Below, piece by piece: positions 26,419-35,852 of a DNA stretch of 64,000 nucleotides (within the stretch, counting starts at the first letter, position 1; each line of letters begins with the position of its first letter). The translations under genes were made by a program, and so were the position numbers. The DNA lies in assembly GCA_000421065.1 (NCBI GenBank), contig ATWD01000002.1, positions 434,001-498,000 on the forward strand, written 5' to 3'. Below the pieces are notes generated by a model. The model did no database searches. It was not told the origin of the DNA and saw only the letters and a list, made by a program, of their open reading frames with translations. Source of the stretch: Acidobacteriaceae bacterium TAA 166. Lineage in GTDB: Bacteria; Acidobacteriota; Terriglobia; Terriglobales; Acidobacteriaceae.

Positions 26419-27864
26419 ATGTCTGAGACGATGCAGAGCCGGCGTTCGTTCTTCAAGGGCACCATGGCGGCGGCGGTAGCGGCCGCAGTACCGCAGGCGA
26501 AGTCTGCGGCGGCGGAGCAGGGACCGGCGAAGAAGCCGAACATCATTCTTTATCTCTCCGACCAGTTTCGCTGGGACTTTCTGGGGGCGAATGAACGCAA
26601 CGGCTCCACCAGGACGCCGAACCTGGATGCGATGGCGGAACGGGGAAAGAACTTCACCCATGCGGTAACGAATCAGCCGGTGTGCGCTCCGTCGCGCTCG
26701 GTGCTCTTGACCAGCCGCTATGCCACGGAGACGGGCGTTTGGCACAACGGGCTGGAGCTCGATAAATCGCTGCCGACGATCGCCACCGAGCTGCGCAAGG
26801 CAGGGTATTCGTCCAACATGATCGGCAAGTGGCACCTGGCTCTGGGAAACGAGAAGCAGGGGGGAAGTCCGGGGCCAGTGAAGGCGGAGGACCGCGGGGG
26901 ATTTCTGGATCTGTGGGAGGGCGCGAATGCGCTCGAGCACACGACGCATCCCTACGAAGGAACGATCTGGGACCGGGACAATCAGCCAATCAGCTTCAAG
27001 GACCAGTATCGCGTCGACTTTCTGACCGACCGGACGGAGAAGTTTCTTCGCCAGAAGCACGAGAAGCCTTTTTTCCTGTTTATTTCGCAGCTGGAGCCGC
27101 ACCAGCAGAACGACATGCAACGTCCGGTTGCGCCGAAGGGGGCGGCGGCGAGGTTCGTCAACTGCACTGCGCCTGAAGATCTCAAGGCGCTGCCGGGAAC
27201 GTGGCAGGATCAGCTTCCGGATTACTACGGATGCATCGAGGCGATTGATTTATCTGTCGGGCGCATCCGGAAGATTCTCGAAGAGGAGCATTTGGAGGAG
27301 GACACGATCTTCGTCTTCTTCAGCGATCATGGCTGCCACTTCATGACGCGCAACCAGGAGTACAAGCGCAGCACCCACAACAGCTCCATCCGGGTTCCGT
27401 TGATCATCGACGGTCCGGGGTTCCGCGGCACGCAACAGATTCCGGAGCTGGTGGGGCTGATCGATCTTGCTCCCACCTTGATGGACGCCGCGGGCCTGCC
27501 TGTGCCTGCGACGTGGAAGGGCAAGAGTCTGCTTCCGCTGGTGAGCGACATGGAGGCGCGGAAGAGCTGGCCGAATCAGCAGCTGGTCCAGATCAGCGAG
27601 TCGATGACCGGCCGCGCCATCCGCACGCGCGACTGGACCTACTGCGTTGCCGATCCCACGGGAGATACGAAGCATCCGGCGGCGGCGACGTATCACGAGT
27701 ACCAGATGTACGATCAGCGCGCGGATCCACACGAGCTGGTGAATCTGGCGGGACGCAAGGAGTATCGCCAGAAGGCCGATGAACTGAGGGAGCAGCTGAA
27801 GAAGCTGCTGGCGGCAGCGGGAGAGCCGGAACCGGAGATCGTCCCGGCGAAGCTGTATCCGTAG
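26419..27864 (+). CDS. Sulfatase family protein, Tat-exported
   Basis: 481 aa type I sulfatase-like hydrolase. A twin-arginine type signal is visible (QSRRSFFKGTMAAAVAAAVP). The domain opens with KPNIILYLSDQFRWDFLG (metal Asp). Cys89 in VCAPSRS is the CxPSR site that is converted to formylglycine; IGKWHLAL and FFSDHGCHF complete the active site. It acts on sulfate (or phosphonate-like) esters in the periplasm. No anaerobic maturase or carbohydrate-utilisation genes adjoin it, so the substrate is open. The start ATG 26419 follows AGGGCAGGA. Confidence 0.92.
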   Translation: MSETMQSRRSFFKGTMAAAVAAAVPQAKSAAAEQGPAKKPNIILYLSDQFRWDFLGANERNGSTRTPNLDAMAERGKNFTHAVTNQPVCAPSRSVLLTSRYATETGVWHNGLELDKSLPTIATELRKAGYSSNMIGKWHLALGNEKQGGSPGPVKAEDRGGFLDLWEGANALEHTTHPYEGTIWDRDNQPISFKDQYRVDFLTDRTEKFLRQKHEKPFFLFISQLEPHQQNDMQRPVAPKGAAARFVNCTAPEDLKALPGTWQDQLPDYYGCIEAIDLSVGRIRKILEEEHLEEDTIFVFFSDHGCHFMTRNQEYKRSTHNSSIRVPLIIDGPGFRGTQQIPELVGLIDLAPTLMDAAGLPVPATWKGKSLLPLVSDMEARKSWPNQQLVQISESMTGRAIRTRDWTYCVADPTGDTKHPAAATYHEYQMYDQRADPHELVNLAGRKEYRQKADELREQLKKLLAAAGEPEPEIVPAKLYP

Positions 27865-27865
27865 G

Positions 27866-27985
27866 GTCCCGTAGGCCGCTCGATAAATCTTCGTGCCGAC
27901 CAGCGGGAGGCCCATGGCGAAGCCGGCATACGCCCCACGAAGTGGGCGCCTGCGTAGGGCGTCCGCGCGGAAACGCCCGTTTAAA
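27866..27985. repeat. Palindromic intergenic repeat, copy 6 (half)
   Basis: This copy lies between two convergent genes and touches both stops (27864 and 27988). It has GTAGGCCGCTCGATAAATC, GTGCCGACCAGCGGGAGGCC, GGCGAAGCCGGCATACGCC, CCCACGAAGTGGGCG and CTGCGTAGGGCGTCCGCGCG. It corresponds to the distal arm of the full element. Confidence 0.85.
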
Positions 27986-27987
27986 AA

Positions 27988-28659
27988 CTACTTTTTGTAC
28001 TCATAGGGCTTGGTGTTGACGGGCTGGTTGTAGCGGATGTTGGTGTAGGTCGCGGTCTGGTAGTCGCCCGCCGGGGTGAAGAACTGCTGCTTGAGCGAGA
28101 TGGCGCGGTTGAGGTCGACCCAGATGGTGACGTGGGTGAACATGCCGCGCACATTGGCGTCCTTGGGAACGAGGTCGAGCTTGGTGACGGAGACGGTCTG
28201 GGAGCCGTCGGACATCTGTTCGGTGCCCTGGTCGGTGACGGTCCAGGCCTTGGTGAGGTCGGAGCCTGAGCCCCCGAAGCCGAGGGTCAGGAAGCTCTCA
28301 TACTGGGCCTTTTTGTCCCCGGAGTTGAAGACCTTGAGATCCTTGGTGCCGGGATCGAACATGGCGAGCCTGCCGTCCTTGTAGGAGAGAAAGCGCTCCG
28401 AGGGAGGAAGGATCTTCGCTCCCATCTCCAGCTTGGCGCCGTTCTTCTTGAAGTAGATGGAGCCCTTCTGGGTGGTGGTCTCTTTGACCACCAGCTCATA
28501 AAAATCCTTCTGGAAGTCGGCCTCGGCGGACTTGAACTTCGTGCTGGCGGCGTCCATCTGGCGGAGGGCCTGGTCGAGCTCGCCGGGCTTGACCTGTGCG
28601 GGAAGGGCGAGAGGGGCGGCGAGAAGAAGTGTGGCTGTGATGCGGCCGAGAAGGCTCAT
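27988..28659 (-). CDS. LolA-like outer-membrane lipoprotein carrier protein
   Basis: 223 aa. The signal peptide is at residues ~1-21 (ITATLLLAAPLALPAQ). The mature protein starts with a helix (LDQALRQMDAASTKFKSAEADF), then TTTQKGSIYFKKNGAKLEM, FLSYKDGRLAMFDP and LDLVPKD, all typical of the LolA half-barrel. It probably shuttles lipoproteins or other lipids through the periplasm. No lolB or ABC partner adjoins it, so it may be a LolA paralogue instead of the housekeeping carrier. The start ATG 28659 follows a purine-rich stretch on the minus strand. Confidence 0.85.
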   Translation of the reverse strand: MSLLGRITATLLLAAPLALPAQVKPGELDQALRQMDAASTKFKSAEADFQKDFYELVVKETTTQKGSIYFKKNGAKLEMGAKILPPSERFLSYKDGRLAMFDPGTKDLKVFNSGDKKAQYESFLTLGFGGSGSDLTKAWTVTDQGTEQMSDGSQTVSVTKLDLVPKDANVRGMFTHVTIWVDLNRAISLKQQFFTPAGDYQTATYTNIRYNQPVNTKPYEYKK

Positions 28660-28770
28660 GCGATCGAAGTTCTCCGTAAGATCCTGCGGTCTATCTCTTC
28701 CAAGCGGTTAGATGCGGAAAGGGCGCCTGCGTGTCTTCTCGCATTATCCCGTGTGTCTTCATGAAGTACA

Positions 28771-29163
28771 TCAGCGGGTGATCCAGGCGTCGTAGGCGAT
28801 GAGGTGTCCCTGGGCGTCGCGCACGGGCTCGTAACGCTCGAGCGTGACCTCGCCGGCGATGGGCTCGATGGTGCGGAGGATGGCGGAGCGCAGAGCGGCG
28901 TCCGAGGTCTCGCCGTGCGCGTACTGGTCGATGTCGTCGGCGCGGATCTGATACATGAAGCGGCTGACGTCGCCCTTGCTGCCGGCCTCCTTGACCATGA
29001 CCTCGGAAGAGTGAATGGCGACGGTCTCGACGGGGTGGTCCTTGAAGTCGATGAAGCGGGGGCCGAGGAAGAGAAAGGCGAGGATCAGCGTCACCATAAC
29101 GTCATAGTGGAAGCTGCCGCGTTCGTAGGTCCACCAGAAGTAGGAGCGGAAGAGCTTCAGCAT
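28771..29163 (-). CDS. Small single-pass membrane protein, unknown
   Basis: 130 aa. It opens with an aromatic amphipathic segment (LKLFRSYFWWTYERGSFHYD) followed by one membrane helix (VMVTLILAFLFLGPRF, ~22-38). The remaining ~90 residues form a soluble domain, probably periplasmic. No family is recognised. It lies between lolA-like and serS on the same strand, 111 bp before the former. Similar short proteins are common as acidobacterial conserved hypotheticals, but that is from general impression only. Confidence 0.75.
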   Translation of the reverse strand: MLKLFRSYFWWTYERGSFHYDVMVTLILAFLFLGPRFIDFKDHPVETVAIHSSEVMVKEAGSKGDVSRFMYQIRADDIDQYAHGETSDAALRSAILRTIEPIAGEVTLERYEPVRDAQGHLIAYDAWITR

Positions 29164-29164
29164 G

Positions 29165-29282
29165 GCCGTACCTCAGGGGCTAAAGCCCCTTCCTCGATCT
29201 GACTTTGCGGCACGGCTAAAGCCGTGCCCTTAACGAGATATTTCTTTGCGAGATACATTGTGCGCCTAACGAGATATTTCTT
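29165..29282. repeat. Short inverted and direct repeats between serS and a membrane protein gene
   Basis: GGGGCTAAAGCCCC (29176-29189) and GGCACGGCTAAAGCCGTGCC (about 29210-29229) are two compact palindromes of the same type. They are followed by two copies of TAACGAGATATTTCTT in direct orientation. No gene is visible. The hairpins may terminate serS transcripts on the minus strand. Confidence 0.65.
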
Positions 29283-29287
29283 GCGCA

Positions 29288-30631
29288 CTAAAACCTCTCC
29301 TGCCGGCGGATGACGGTCTCGCCGTTCATGTAGGGGATGAGAGCCTCGGGGATGCGCACGGTGCCGTCGGCCTGCTGATAGTTTTCGAGGATGGCCAGGT
29401 AGGTGCGGCCGACGGCGAGGCCGGAGCCGTTCAGCGTGTGCAAGTACTCGGATTTCTTCGCACCTCCCGCTTTTGCTCCTGATCCAGAGGCTCGGAAGCG
29501 GATGTTGGCGCGCCTTGCCTGGAAGTCTCCGAAGTTGGAGCAGGAGCTGATCTCGCGGTAGAGATTCTGTCCCGGGAGCCAGACCTCGAGGTCATAGGTC
29601 TTGGAGGAGGCGAAGCCCATGTCGCCGGTGGAGAGGAGCATGCGGCGGTAGGGAAGTCCCAGGCGCTCGAGGACGGTCTCGGCGTGGCGGGTGAGGGCCT
29701 CGTGCTCGGCGTCGGATTTTTCGGGCGTGGTGAACTTGACCAGCTCGACCTTCTGGAACTGGTGCTGGCGGATCATGCCGCGAACGTCCTTGCCGTAGCT
29801 CCCGGCCTCGGAGCGGAAGCAGGGGGTGTAGGCGCAAAAGGCGATGGGGAGCTGGGACTCGTCGAGGGTCTCATCGCGGAAGAGATTGGTGACAGGGACC
29901 TCGGCGGTGGGGATGAGCCAGTGGTCGCTGTCCTCGAGCTCGCCGGTGAAGGAGCCCTTGTCGTCGCAGTGGAAGAGGTCTTCGGCAAACTTGGGCAGCT
30001 GCCCGGTGCCGAAGAGCGAGCGGGAGTTGACCATGTAGGGAGGAAGCACCTCGGTGTAGCCGTGCTCGCGGGTGTGGAGGTCGAGCATGAAGTTGGCGAG
30101 GGCGCGCTCGAGGCGGGCGCCGGCGCCGAAGTGGACGACGAAGCGGGAACCGGAGATCTTGGCGGCGCGGTTGAAGTCGAGGATGCTGAGGGCCTCGCCG
30201 ATCTCCCAGTGCGGCTTGGGGACGAAGTCGAAGCTGGGTTGGTCGCCCCATAACTTCTCTTCGCGATTGGCGTGCTCGTCCTTGCCGATGGGAACGCTGT
30301 CCTGCGGGAGGTTGGGTATGGTCTTGAGGATGCCTTGCAGCTTTAAATCAGCTGCGGTGGCGCGGGTTTCGAGCTCATCGACCTGGGCCTTGAGCGTGCG
30401 GGTCTCTTCGGTCTGGGCTGCGGCATCGGCTCCGGACTTGCGCAGCTTCGCGATCTCCTCGGTCAGCTTGTTGCGGCGAGCTTTGAGGGTCTCGACCTGG
30501 GTGATGGCTTCGCGGCGTTCGCGGTCGATGGTTAGAAAATCTCCGAGCGCTACGGCTGGGTCCATGCCGCGGGCGCGCAGCTTTTCTTCGACGACGGGCA
30601 GGTTCGCCCGGACATACGATAGATCGATCAT
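29288..30631 (-). CDS. serS: Seryl-tRNA synthetase
   Basis: 447 aa class II synthetase. The N-terminal long coiled-coil arm (about residues 30-110, rich in Lys, Glu and Leu) binds the tRNA-Ser variable arm. The catalytic domain has motif 2 CFRSEAGSYGKDVRGMIRQ and motif 3 GSGLAVGRTYLAILENYQ. The substrate-binding TAEVPVTNLFRDE is also seen. A linker GSGAKAGGAKKSEY between FRAS and LHTLNGS is a short Gly/Ala/Lys insertion that makes it longer than the ~425-residue norm. A tRNA-Ser gene is at 49399. Confidence 0.96.
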   Translation of the reverse strand: MIDLSYVRANLPVVEEKLRARGMDPAVALGDFLTIDRERREAITQVETLKARRNKLTEEIAKLRKSGADAAAQTEETRTLKAQVDELETRATAADLKLQGILKTIPNLPQDSVPIGKDEHANREEKLWGDQPSFDFVPKPHWEIGEALSILDFNRAAKISGSRFVVHFGAGARLERALANFMLDLHTREHGYTEVLPPYMVNSRSLFGTGQLPKFAEDLFHCDDKGSFTGELEDSDHWLIPTAEVPVTNLFRDETLDESQLPIAFCAYTPCFRSEAGSYGKDVRGMIRQHQFQKVELVKFTTPEKSDAEHEALTRHAETVLERLGLPYRRMLLSTGDMGFASSKTYDLEVWLPGQNLYREISSCSNFGDFQARRANIRFRASGSGAKAGGAKKSEYLHTLNGSGLAVGRTYLAILENYQQADGTVRIPEALIPYMNGETVIRRQERF

Positions 30632-30798
30632 GTACCTGTTATTTTATGCTGCATTCCCATAATTATTTTGGCTGCATTATTTATTGCCAAGTTCAATTAT
30701 TCCTGGTTCTGTTATTTATGCTGCATGCTCTTACTTCGGCTGCATGGAATGAAACCGCGTTGAGCCTTCCAAAGGAGAAAGCGGTTTACTCTTAAAAT

Positions 30799-32499
30799 AT
30801 GCGTTCCATTGTGTCTGCCCTTACCTTAGTCCTGCTCGTTCTTGCGCTTCTTTTGCCAGGGATCTCCCCGGCCTATGCGGATGCTTATCATGATTCTCCC
30901 AAGCTAGTGGTGATCGTGGTGATCGATCAGTTTCGCGGCGATTATCTGGACCGCTATCGGGACGACTTCAAGACGCCGAATGGATTCAACCTCTTCCTGA
31001 AGAAGGGCGTTCACTTCACGGACTGCTACTACGACTATGCCAACCTGATTACGGCAGCCGGCCACTCGACGGTAGGAACGGGAAGCTACACCGATGGGCA
31101 TAAGATTCCGATCAACCAGTGGATCGAGCGGGATGCGAATGGAAAGCTGCACCAGGTCACTTCGGTGAGCGATGAGAGATACAAGCTGGTGGGAGTTCCC
31201 GAGGGCGGCGAGGTCTCGCCGGGTGCTTCGCCGTTTCGCGAGGCTGCGTCGACGATAGGAGACGAGCTGGTGCTGGCCACGAAGGCGCATTCCCGGGTCT
31301 ATGGCGTCTCGTTCAAGGACCGCGCCGCGATTCTGACCTCGGGGCATGCGACGAAGGGAGCCTTCTGGATCGATCACAAGTCGGGCGCGTTTATCACCTC
31401 GACCTACTGGATGCCGGAGCTTCCGGGATGGGCGAAGGAGTTCAACGCGAGCGACCGCCGCGATAGGTTGCGCAAGGCCACAGGATTGGCAGAGGGTGAC
31501 TTCTACGAAGATGTGGGGCAGAAGCCGGCGGCGGTCCAGTACATGATGGACTTTACCAAGGAGCTGGTGAAGAACGAGCACCTGGGCAGGAACGGGACGA
31601 CCGATCTGCTGACGGTCTCGATTAGCCATACCGATATTCTGGGCCACAAGGTGGGGCCGGATGCTTCTGAACAGAGGGCGATGATCGATGGGGTGGATGC
31701 TTCGCTCAATGACTTCTTCACCTTTCTGGATAAGCAGGTGGGACTCGAGAATGTTGTGATTGCGTTGACGGGGGACCATGGCGTGGCTCCCACGATGCGT
31801 GCGGCGACGGAGGCTGGGATGCCTTCGGGCGCGATCAAGGCGGGGGCGCTGCTGAAGGCGCTGGAGGCACGGCTGGAGAAGCGTTGGCCGCTGAAGGGAG
31901 GCGAGAAGTATGTTCTGAGCGGCGAGCAGCCCTATATTCAGCTGAACCAGAGGGCCTTCGAGGCCTCGAAGGTTTCGGAGCTGGAGGCGGAGACGGCAGC
32001 TGGAGAGGAGCTCCAGGATCTGCTGGCGCATGAGAGCAGCGAGTTCGCCGTGAAGAATACGAAGGTGATCCCGGCGCCGCATGAGGCCGATCCTTTGACG
32101 GCGACGATCTACCCGGTGGCGAAGATGAGGACGGGCGAGATTCCTGATACGGAGCTGGGGCGGAGGATTCTGCACAGCTACTCTCCTTATGTGGGCTGGG
32201 CGATCTTTGTGAACTATGGAGCGTTTCAGTTTCCGGGCGGTGAGGAGGGAGCGACGCACTACTCGTCGTTCGCCTACGACCGGCATGTGCCGCTCGATCT
32301 TTATGGACCGATGTTTGTTCCAGGGACCTATCATGACCGCGTGGCTCCGGTGGACATCGCGGCGACGCTGGCTTCGATTTTGCGGATCAACCAGCCTTCG
32401 AGCATCGAGGGGCAGGTTCTGACGAAGGTGATGAAGCCTGATACCGGATCGGGGACGGCACGTGTCTTGCATGTGGTTCAGAAGGGATCGCGGCAGTGA
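30799..32499 (+). CDS. Secreted alkaline phosphatase/phosphodiesterase (PafA-like)
   Basis: 566 aa. The signal peptide is at residues ~1-27 (VLLVLALLLPGISPAYA). The metal Asp is in VVIVVIDQFRGDY, the nucleophile Thr85 in NLITAAGHSTVGTG, and further metal ligands are in SHTDILGHKVG and TGDHGVAP. This pattern fits the PafA/NPP branch of the alkaline phosphatase superfamily, which releases phosphate from a broad set of monoesters in the periplasm. Its stop overlaps the GTG start of pyrD by 4 bp, so the two are translated from one message. Confidence 0.9.
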   Translation: MRSIVSALTLVLLVLALLLPGISPAYADAYHDSPKLVVIVVIDQFRGDYLDRYRDDFKTPNGFNLFLKKGVHFTDCYYDYANLITAAGHSTVGTGSYTDGHKIPINQWIERDANGKLHQVTSVSDERYKLVGVPEGGEVSPGASPFREAASTIGDELVLATKAHSRVYGVSFKDRAAILTSGHATKGAFWIDHKSGAFITSTYWMPELPGWAKEFNASDRRDRLRKATGLAEGDFYEDVGQKPAAVQYMMDFTKELVKNEHLGRNGTTDLLTVSISHTDILGHKVGPDASEQRAMIDGVDASLNDFFTFLDKQVGLENVVIALTGDHGVAPTMRAATEAGMPSGAIKAGALLKALEARLEKRWPLKGGEKYVLSGEQPYIQLNQRAFEASKVSELEAETAAGEELQDLLAHESSEFAVKNTKVIPAPHEADPLTATIYPVAKMRTGEIPDTELGRRILHSYSPYVGWAIFVNYGAFQFPGGEEGATHYSSFAYDRHVPLDLYGPMFVPGTYHDRVAPVDIAATLASILRINQPSSIEGQVLTKVMKPDTGSGTARVLHVVQKGSRQ

Positions 32500-33419
32500 G
32501 TAAAGCTCCGGAGATGGGGGTTGATGTCGCGGGAATCCAGCTGCGGTCGCCGGTGATCGCGGCCTCGGGAACCTTCGGGTACGGCGTGGAGTTTGAGGAG
32601 ATTGTTGCGCTCGACCGCATCGGCGCCTTCGTCACCAAGGGGCTCTCGCGGGAGCCCATGCCGGGGAATCCGACGCCGCGCATCATCGAGACCTCGGCGG
32701 GAATGATCAACGCGATTGGCCTGCAGAATATGGGTGTGCGGCCCTTCATCGAGGAGAAGCTGCCGAAGCTGCGGCAGATGGAGGGCGCGGTGGTGATCGC
32801 GAATATCTTCGGCTACACCGTCGAGGATTGCCTGGAGGTGATCCGGGTGCTGAACGAGGCCGAGGGGATCGCGATGTATGAGCTGAATGCGAGCTGTCCC
32901 AACACCTCGCACGGGGGGATGGTCTTTGGGACGGATCCGGATCTGTTGAAGGAGCTGGTGGAGAAGACGAAGGCGGCTGTGAAGCGTCCGCTGATGGTGA
33001 AGCTCTCGCCCAACGTCACCAGCATCGGGCAGATGGCGAAGGTGGCCGAAGAGGCGGGAGCGGATGCGATCTCGCTGGTGAATACGTTTGTGTCGCTGGC
33101 CATTGACGTGGAGACGAGAAAGCCGCGCATCGCCAATAAGACCGGCGGGCTCTCGGGACCGGCGATTAAGCCGATCGCGATTCGGATGGTGTACGAGGCG
33201 TCGAAGGCGGTGAAGATTCCGGTAGTGGGGATGGGGGGGATTGTTCGGGCCGAGGATGCGGTGGAGTTCATGATGGCCGGGGCGACGGCGGTGCAGGTGG
33301 GAACGGCGAGCTATGCCGATCCCAGGGCGGTAGAGAATATTGCCAATGGGGTGAAGCGATGGTGCGGATCGCATCAGGTGGAGAGGGTAAGCTCTCTAAC
33401 TGGGGCTGCGGTTTTGTGA
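32496..33419 (+). CDS. pyrD: Dihydroorotate dehydrogenase, class 1B type
   Basis: 307 aa FMN enzyme of pyrimidine synthesis. The catalytic base is Cys134 in ELNASCPNTSHGG, which marks class 1 rather than the membrane class 2 enzyme (Ser). Other motifs are VIAASGTFGYGVEF, KLSPNVTSI, NKTGGLSGPAIKPIA and GMGGI. The class 1B form normally works with the iron-sulfur/FAD subunit PyrK, which is not next to it here. The GTG start overlaps the upstream phosphatase stop. pyrF is found separately at 58065. Confidence 0.93.
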   Translation: MSKAPEMGVDVAGIQLRSPVIAASGTFGYGVEFEEIVALDRIGAFVTKGLSREPMPGNPTPRIIETSAGMINAIGLQNMGVRPFIEEKLPKLRQMEGAVVIANIFGYTVEDCLEVIRVLNEAEGIAMYELNASCPNTSHGGMVFGTDPDLLKELVEKTKAAVKRPLMVKLSPNVTSIGQMAKVAEEAGADAISLVNTFVSLAIDVETRKPRIANKTGGLSGPAIKPIAIRMVYEASKAVKIPVVGMGGIVRAEDAVEFMMAGATAVQVGTASYADPRAVENIANGVKRWCGSHQVERVSSLTGAAVL

Positions 33420-33423
33420 AGAT

Positions 33424-33650
33424 GAGCGCCGCTGCGGGGGGGGCACTTCGTGACGCGTATTTGCCCTTCGGGGTGGCGGCTCCCGTTGGTCGCTTGAGAT
33501 ATTTTGCGACGACCAACGGAGAGGCCCACCGCGAAGCCGGTACACGTTTCACGAAATGACCGTCCGTACCGGGGTCCCCACAAACAGGTCTTCGTTTGTG
33601 GAGTGGCCGAGCGCAATGGGCCCGGTCGGCGGGCCATCGCCTTTTCTCCA
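33424..33650. repeat. Palindromic intergenic repeat, copy 7 (full)
   Basis: It starts 4 bp after the pyrD stop with GCGCCGCTGCGGGGGGGGC, then CACTTCGTGACGCGTATTTG, GGCTCCCGTTGGTCGCTTGA, inverse arm GACGACCAACGGAGAGGCCC, GCGAAGCCGGTACACG, and hairpin 33576-33603 (CCCCACAAAC, 8-nt loop, GTTTGTGGAG). It ends GGCCCGGTCGGCGGGCCATC. A small GAGGCTGAAGCCTC palindrome follows at about 33677-33690. Confidence 0.92.
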
Positions 33651-33705
33651 AGGCGCGAGAGGCGGACCTTTGGATGCGAGGCTGAAGCCTCTAAAATAGG
33701 AAGCG

Positions 33706-35322
33706 ATGACCTCTCATAGTGCTCCCGCCTCCGTCTCCGTCGATCTTCGTCCTGTTCGCCGCGCCCTTCTCTCTGTTACGGATAAGACCGGTCTCCAAGA
33801 GTTTGCCCAGGCCCTGGCGAGCCATGGGGTGGAGCTGGTCTCGACCGGCGGTACGGCCAAGGCGTTGCGCGATGTCGGGCTAACGGTCAAGGATATCAGC
33901 GAGTTGACCGGATTTCCGGAGATGCTGGACGGCCGCGTGAAGACGCTGCACCCCAAGGTGCATGGCGGAATTCTGCACATGCGCGGGAACCCGGAGCATG
34001 TGGCAGCAGTCCAGTCGCATGGTATCGAACCCATCGACATGGTGGTGGTCAACCTGTATGCCTTTGAAAAGACGGCTCAGAAGCCCGAAGTGGCGTTTGC
34101 GGATGTGATCGAGAACATCGACATCGGCGGACCGTCGATGGTGCGCTCGGCGGCGAAGAACTTCGAGGATGTGGCGATTGTAACCTCGACGGTGGACTAT
34201 GCCGGGCTGGCCGAGGAGCTGGCGGGGCGGGGTGGAAGCCTGTCGCGGGCGACGCGGTGGCGGCTGGCCAAGAAGGCCTTCGCGGTGACTGCAGCCTATG
34301 ACGCCGGCATTGCGACGGCGCTCGAAGCGATTGAGACTCCCGCAGGGCCGGCGGTGTTTTCGAACGAGCTTCCGCAGGCGATCCGGATCATCGATCCGCT
34401 GGCCCAGACGCTGCGTTACGGCGAGAATCCTCACCAGCGGGCGGCGTTGTATGTGGATGGAAGCGGCAAGGGCGTGGCCGCAGCCGTGCAGCTGCAGGGT
34501 AAGGAGTTGAGCTACAACAACCTGGTCGACCTGGACGCGTGCTGGGAGCTGGTGAGCGAGTTCGATGCGGGAGCCGAGGTGGCGGTAGCAATTATCAAGC
34601 ACACCAATCCGTGTGGAGCTTCGACGGGCGTGACGGTGCTCGAGGCCTATCGCCGGGCTTTGGAGGCCGATCCGATCTCGGCGTTCGGCGGAGTGATCGG
34701 GGTGAATCGGGAGGTGGACGGCGAGGCCGCGGAGGAGATCGCGAAGCTATTTGTGGAGGCGATTGTGGCTCCTGGATTTACGAAGGAGGCGCTCGAGAGG
34801 TTTGCGGCCAAGAAGAACCTGCGGCTGGTGAAGATTACTTCGGCGGAGACGCCACGGGTGATCAAGCAGGTCTCGGGCGGTCTGCTGGTGCAGGACGCGG
34901 ATCGTTTGAGGATCACGGAGGCCGAGTTGAAGCTGGTGACCGAGCGTAAGCCGACTCCGGAGGAGATGCGGGCGCTGCTGTTTGCGTGGAAGGTGTGCAA
35001 GTTCGTGAAGTCGAATGCGATCGTGTATGCGCGGTATTCAGAGGGCCATGGGCAGACGGTCGGGATCGGCGCCGGGCAGATGAGTCGGGTGGATGCGGCG
35101 AAGTTTGGGGCGATGAAAGCAGTACTTCCGCTCAAAGGGACGGTGGCGGCTTCGGATGCGTTCTTCCCGTTCCCGGATGGGCTGGAGACGATTGCGGAGG
35201 CCGGAGCGACGGCGGTGATTCAGCCGGGAGGGTCGGTGAAGGATGCCGATGTGATTGCGGCGGCTGATCGGCTGGGCGTGGCGATGGTGTTTACCGGAGT
35301 TCGACACTTCCGGCATGGGTGA
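33706..35322 (+). CDS. purH: Bifunctional AICAR transformylase/IMP cyclohydrolase
   Basis: 538 aa, last two steps of purine synthesis. The N-terminal cyclohydrolase (about 15-200) has SVTDKTGLQEFAQAL, STGGTAKALRD and DGRVKTLHPKVHGGIL. The C-terminal transformylase has LRYGENPHQRAAL, the catalytic KHTNPCGASTG Lys/His pair and RVDAAKFGAMKA. Length is typical (E. coli 529). ATG 33706 is the natural start; the purine-rich AGGAAGCG lies just before it. It has no purine genes as neighbours. Confidence 0.96.
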   Translation: MTSHSAPASVSVDLRPVRRALLSVTDKTGLQEFAQALASHGVELVSTGGTAKALRDVGLTVKDISELTGFPEMLDGRVKTLHPKVHGGILHMRGNPEHVAAVQSHGIEPIDMVVVNLYAFEKTAQKPEVAFADVIENIDIGGPSMVRSAAKNFEDVAIVTSTVDYAGLAEELAGRGGSLSRATRWRLAKKAFAVTAAYDAGIATALEAIETPAGPAVFSNELPQAIRIIDPLAQTLRYGENPHQRAALYVDGSGKGVAAAVQLQGKELSYNNLVDLDACWELVSEFDAGAEVAVAIIKHTNPCGASTGVTVLEAYRRALEADPISAFGGVIGVNREVDGEAAEEIAKLFVEAIVAPGFTKEALERFAAKKNLRLVKITSAETPRVIKQVSGGLLVQDADRLRITEAELKLVTERKPTPEEMRALLFAWKVCKFVKSNAIVYARYSEGHGQTVGIGAGQMSRVDAAKFGAMKAVLPLKGTVAASDAFFPFPDGLETIAEAGATAVIQPGGSVKDADVIAAADRLGVAMVFTGVRHFRHG

Positions 35323-35852
35323 GGTTTGTGTGCGGCGTTTCAACTTGTTGAAGGGACCTGCGTTTCTTTCTCTTATCCGGAATCCGGAGGAAGCTTACGA
35401 CTTGATTCTTCTCTTGGGAAGCATCTGTGGCAGGGAGAAAAGACGCAGATCCTTCGACTGCGCTCCCTTCGGTCGCTTTGTTAAGGATGACACTGGTTGG
35501 GATGACATCATTATCATCGGCACGTCGGAGGACACAGTAGTGGCGGGACGTTTCGGTCGAGATGCATGCTTCTCTGTCGGAACGACCGGGAGAGTTGGCA
35601 GGTCCCGGTAGTGGAGCCTATGGATTTGGTGTTGGGAGCCGATGGATTGCAGGAGGCATTCGGCATTTTCGGACCGATGCGGCCAAAGGCGAATATAATC
35701 ACGGCCAAGCCATTTAGTCACGGCGCCCCGGGGAGGTTTCAGGCTTATTGCAGCCAATCGCCCTCGATCGTCGTCTAAATGGGAGTGATTTTAGAGTACG
35801 ACCAAGTCCGTTCTGATCGTTTCTTCTACTTCGGCGGCACAGGATCTAATTG
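35323..35852. other. Intergenic region, no gene supported
   Basis: 530 bp between purH and the TPR gene. Open frames on both strands exist but show no domain, no RBS and mixed codon use. Around 35454-35490 it contains CTTCGACTGCGCTCCCTTCG, part of a dispersed acidobacterial intergenic sequence that also has a relative near 41610 (GCTGCGCTTCGCTCAGGATG). The last ~70 bp before 35853 probably hold the promoter of the TPR gene. Confidence 0.6.

Noticed and set aside
35395..35757. Minus-strand ORF of 120 residues between purH and the TPR gene
   Set aside because: No RBS or domain; it runs through a dispersed intergenic sequence (GCGCAGTCGAAGGATCTGCG-like).
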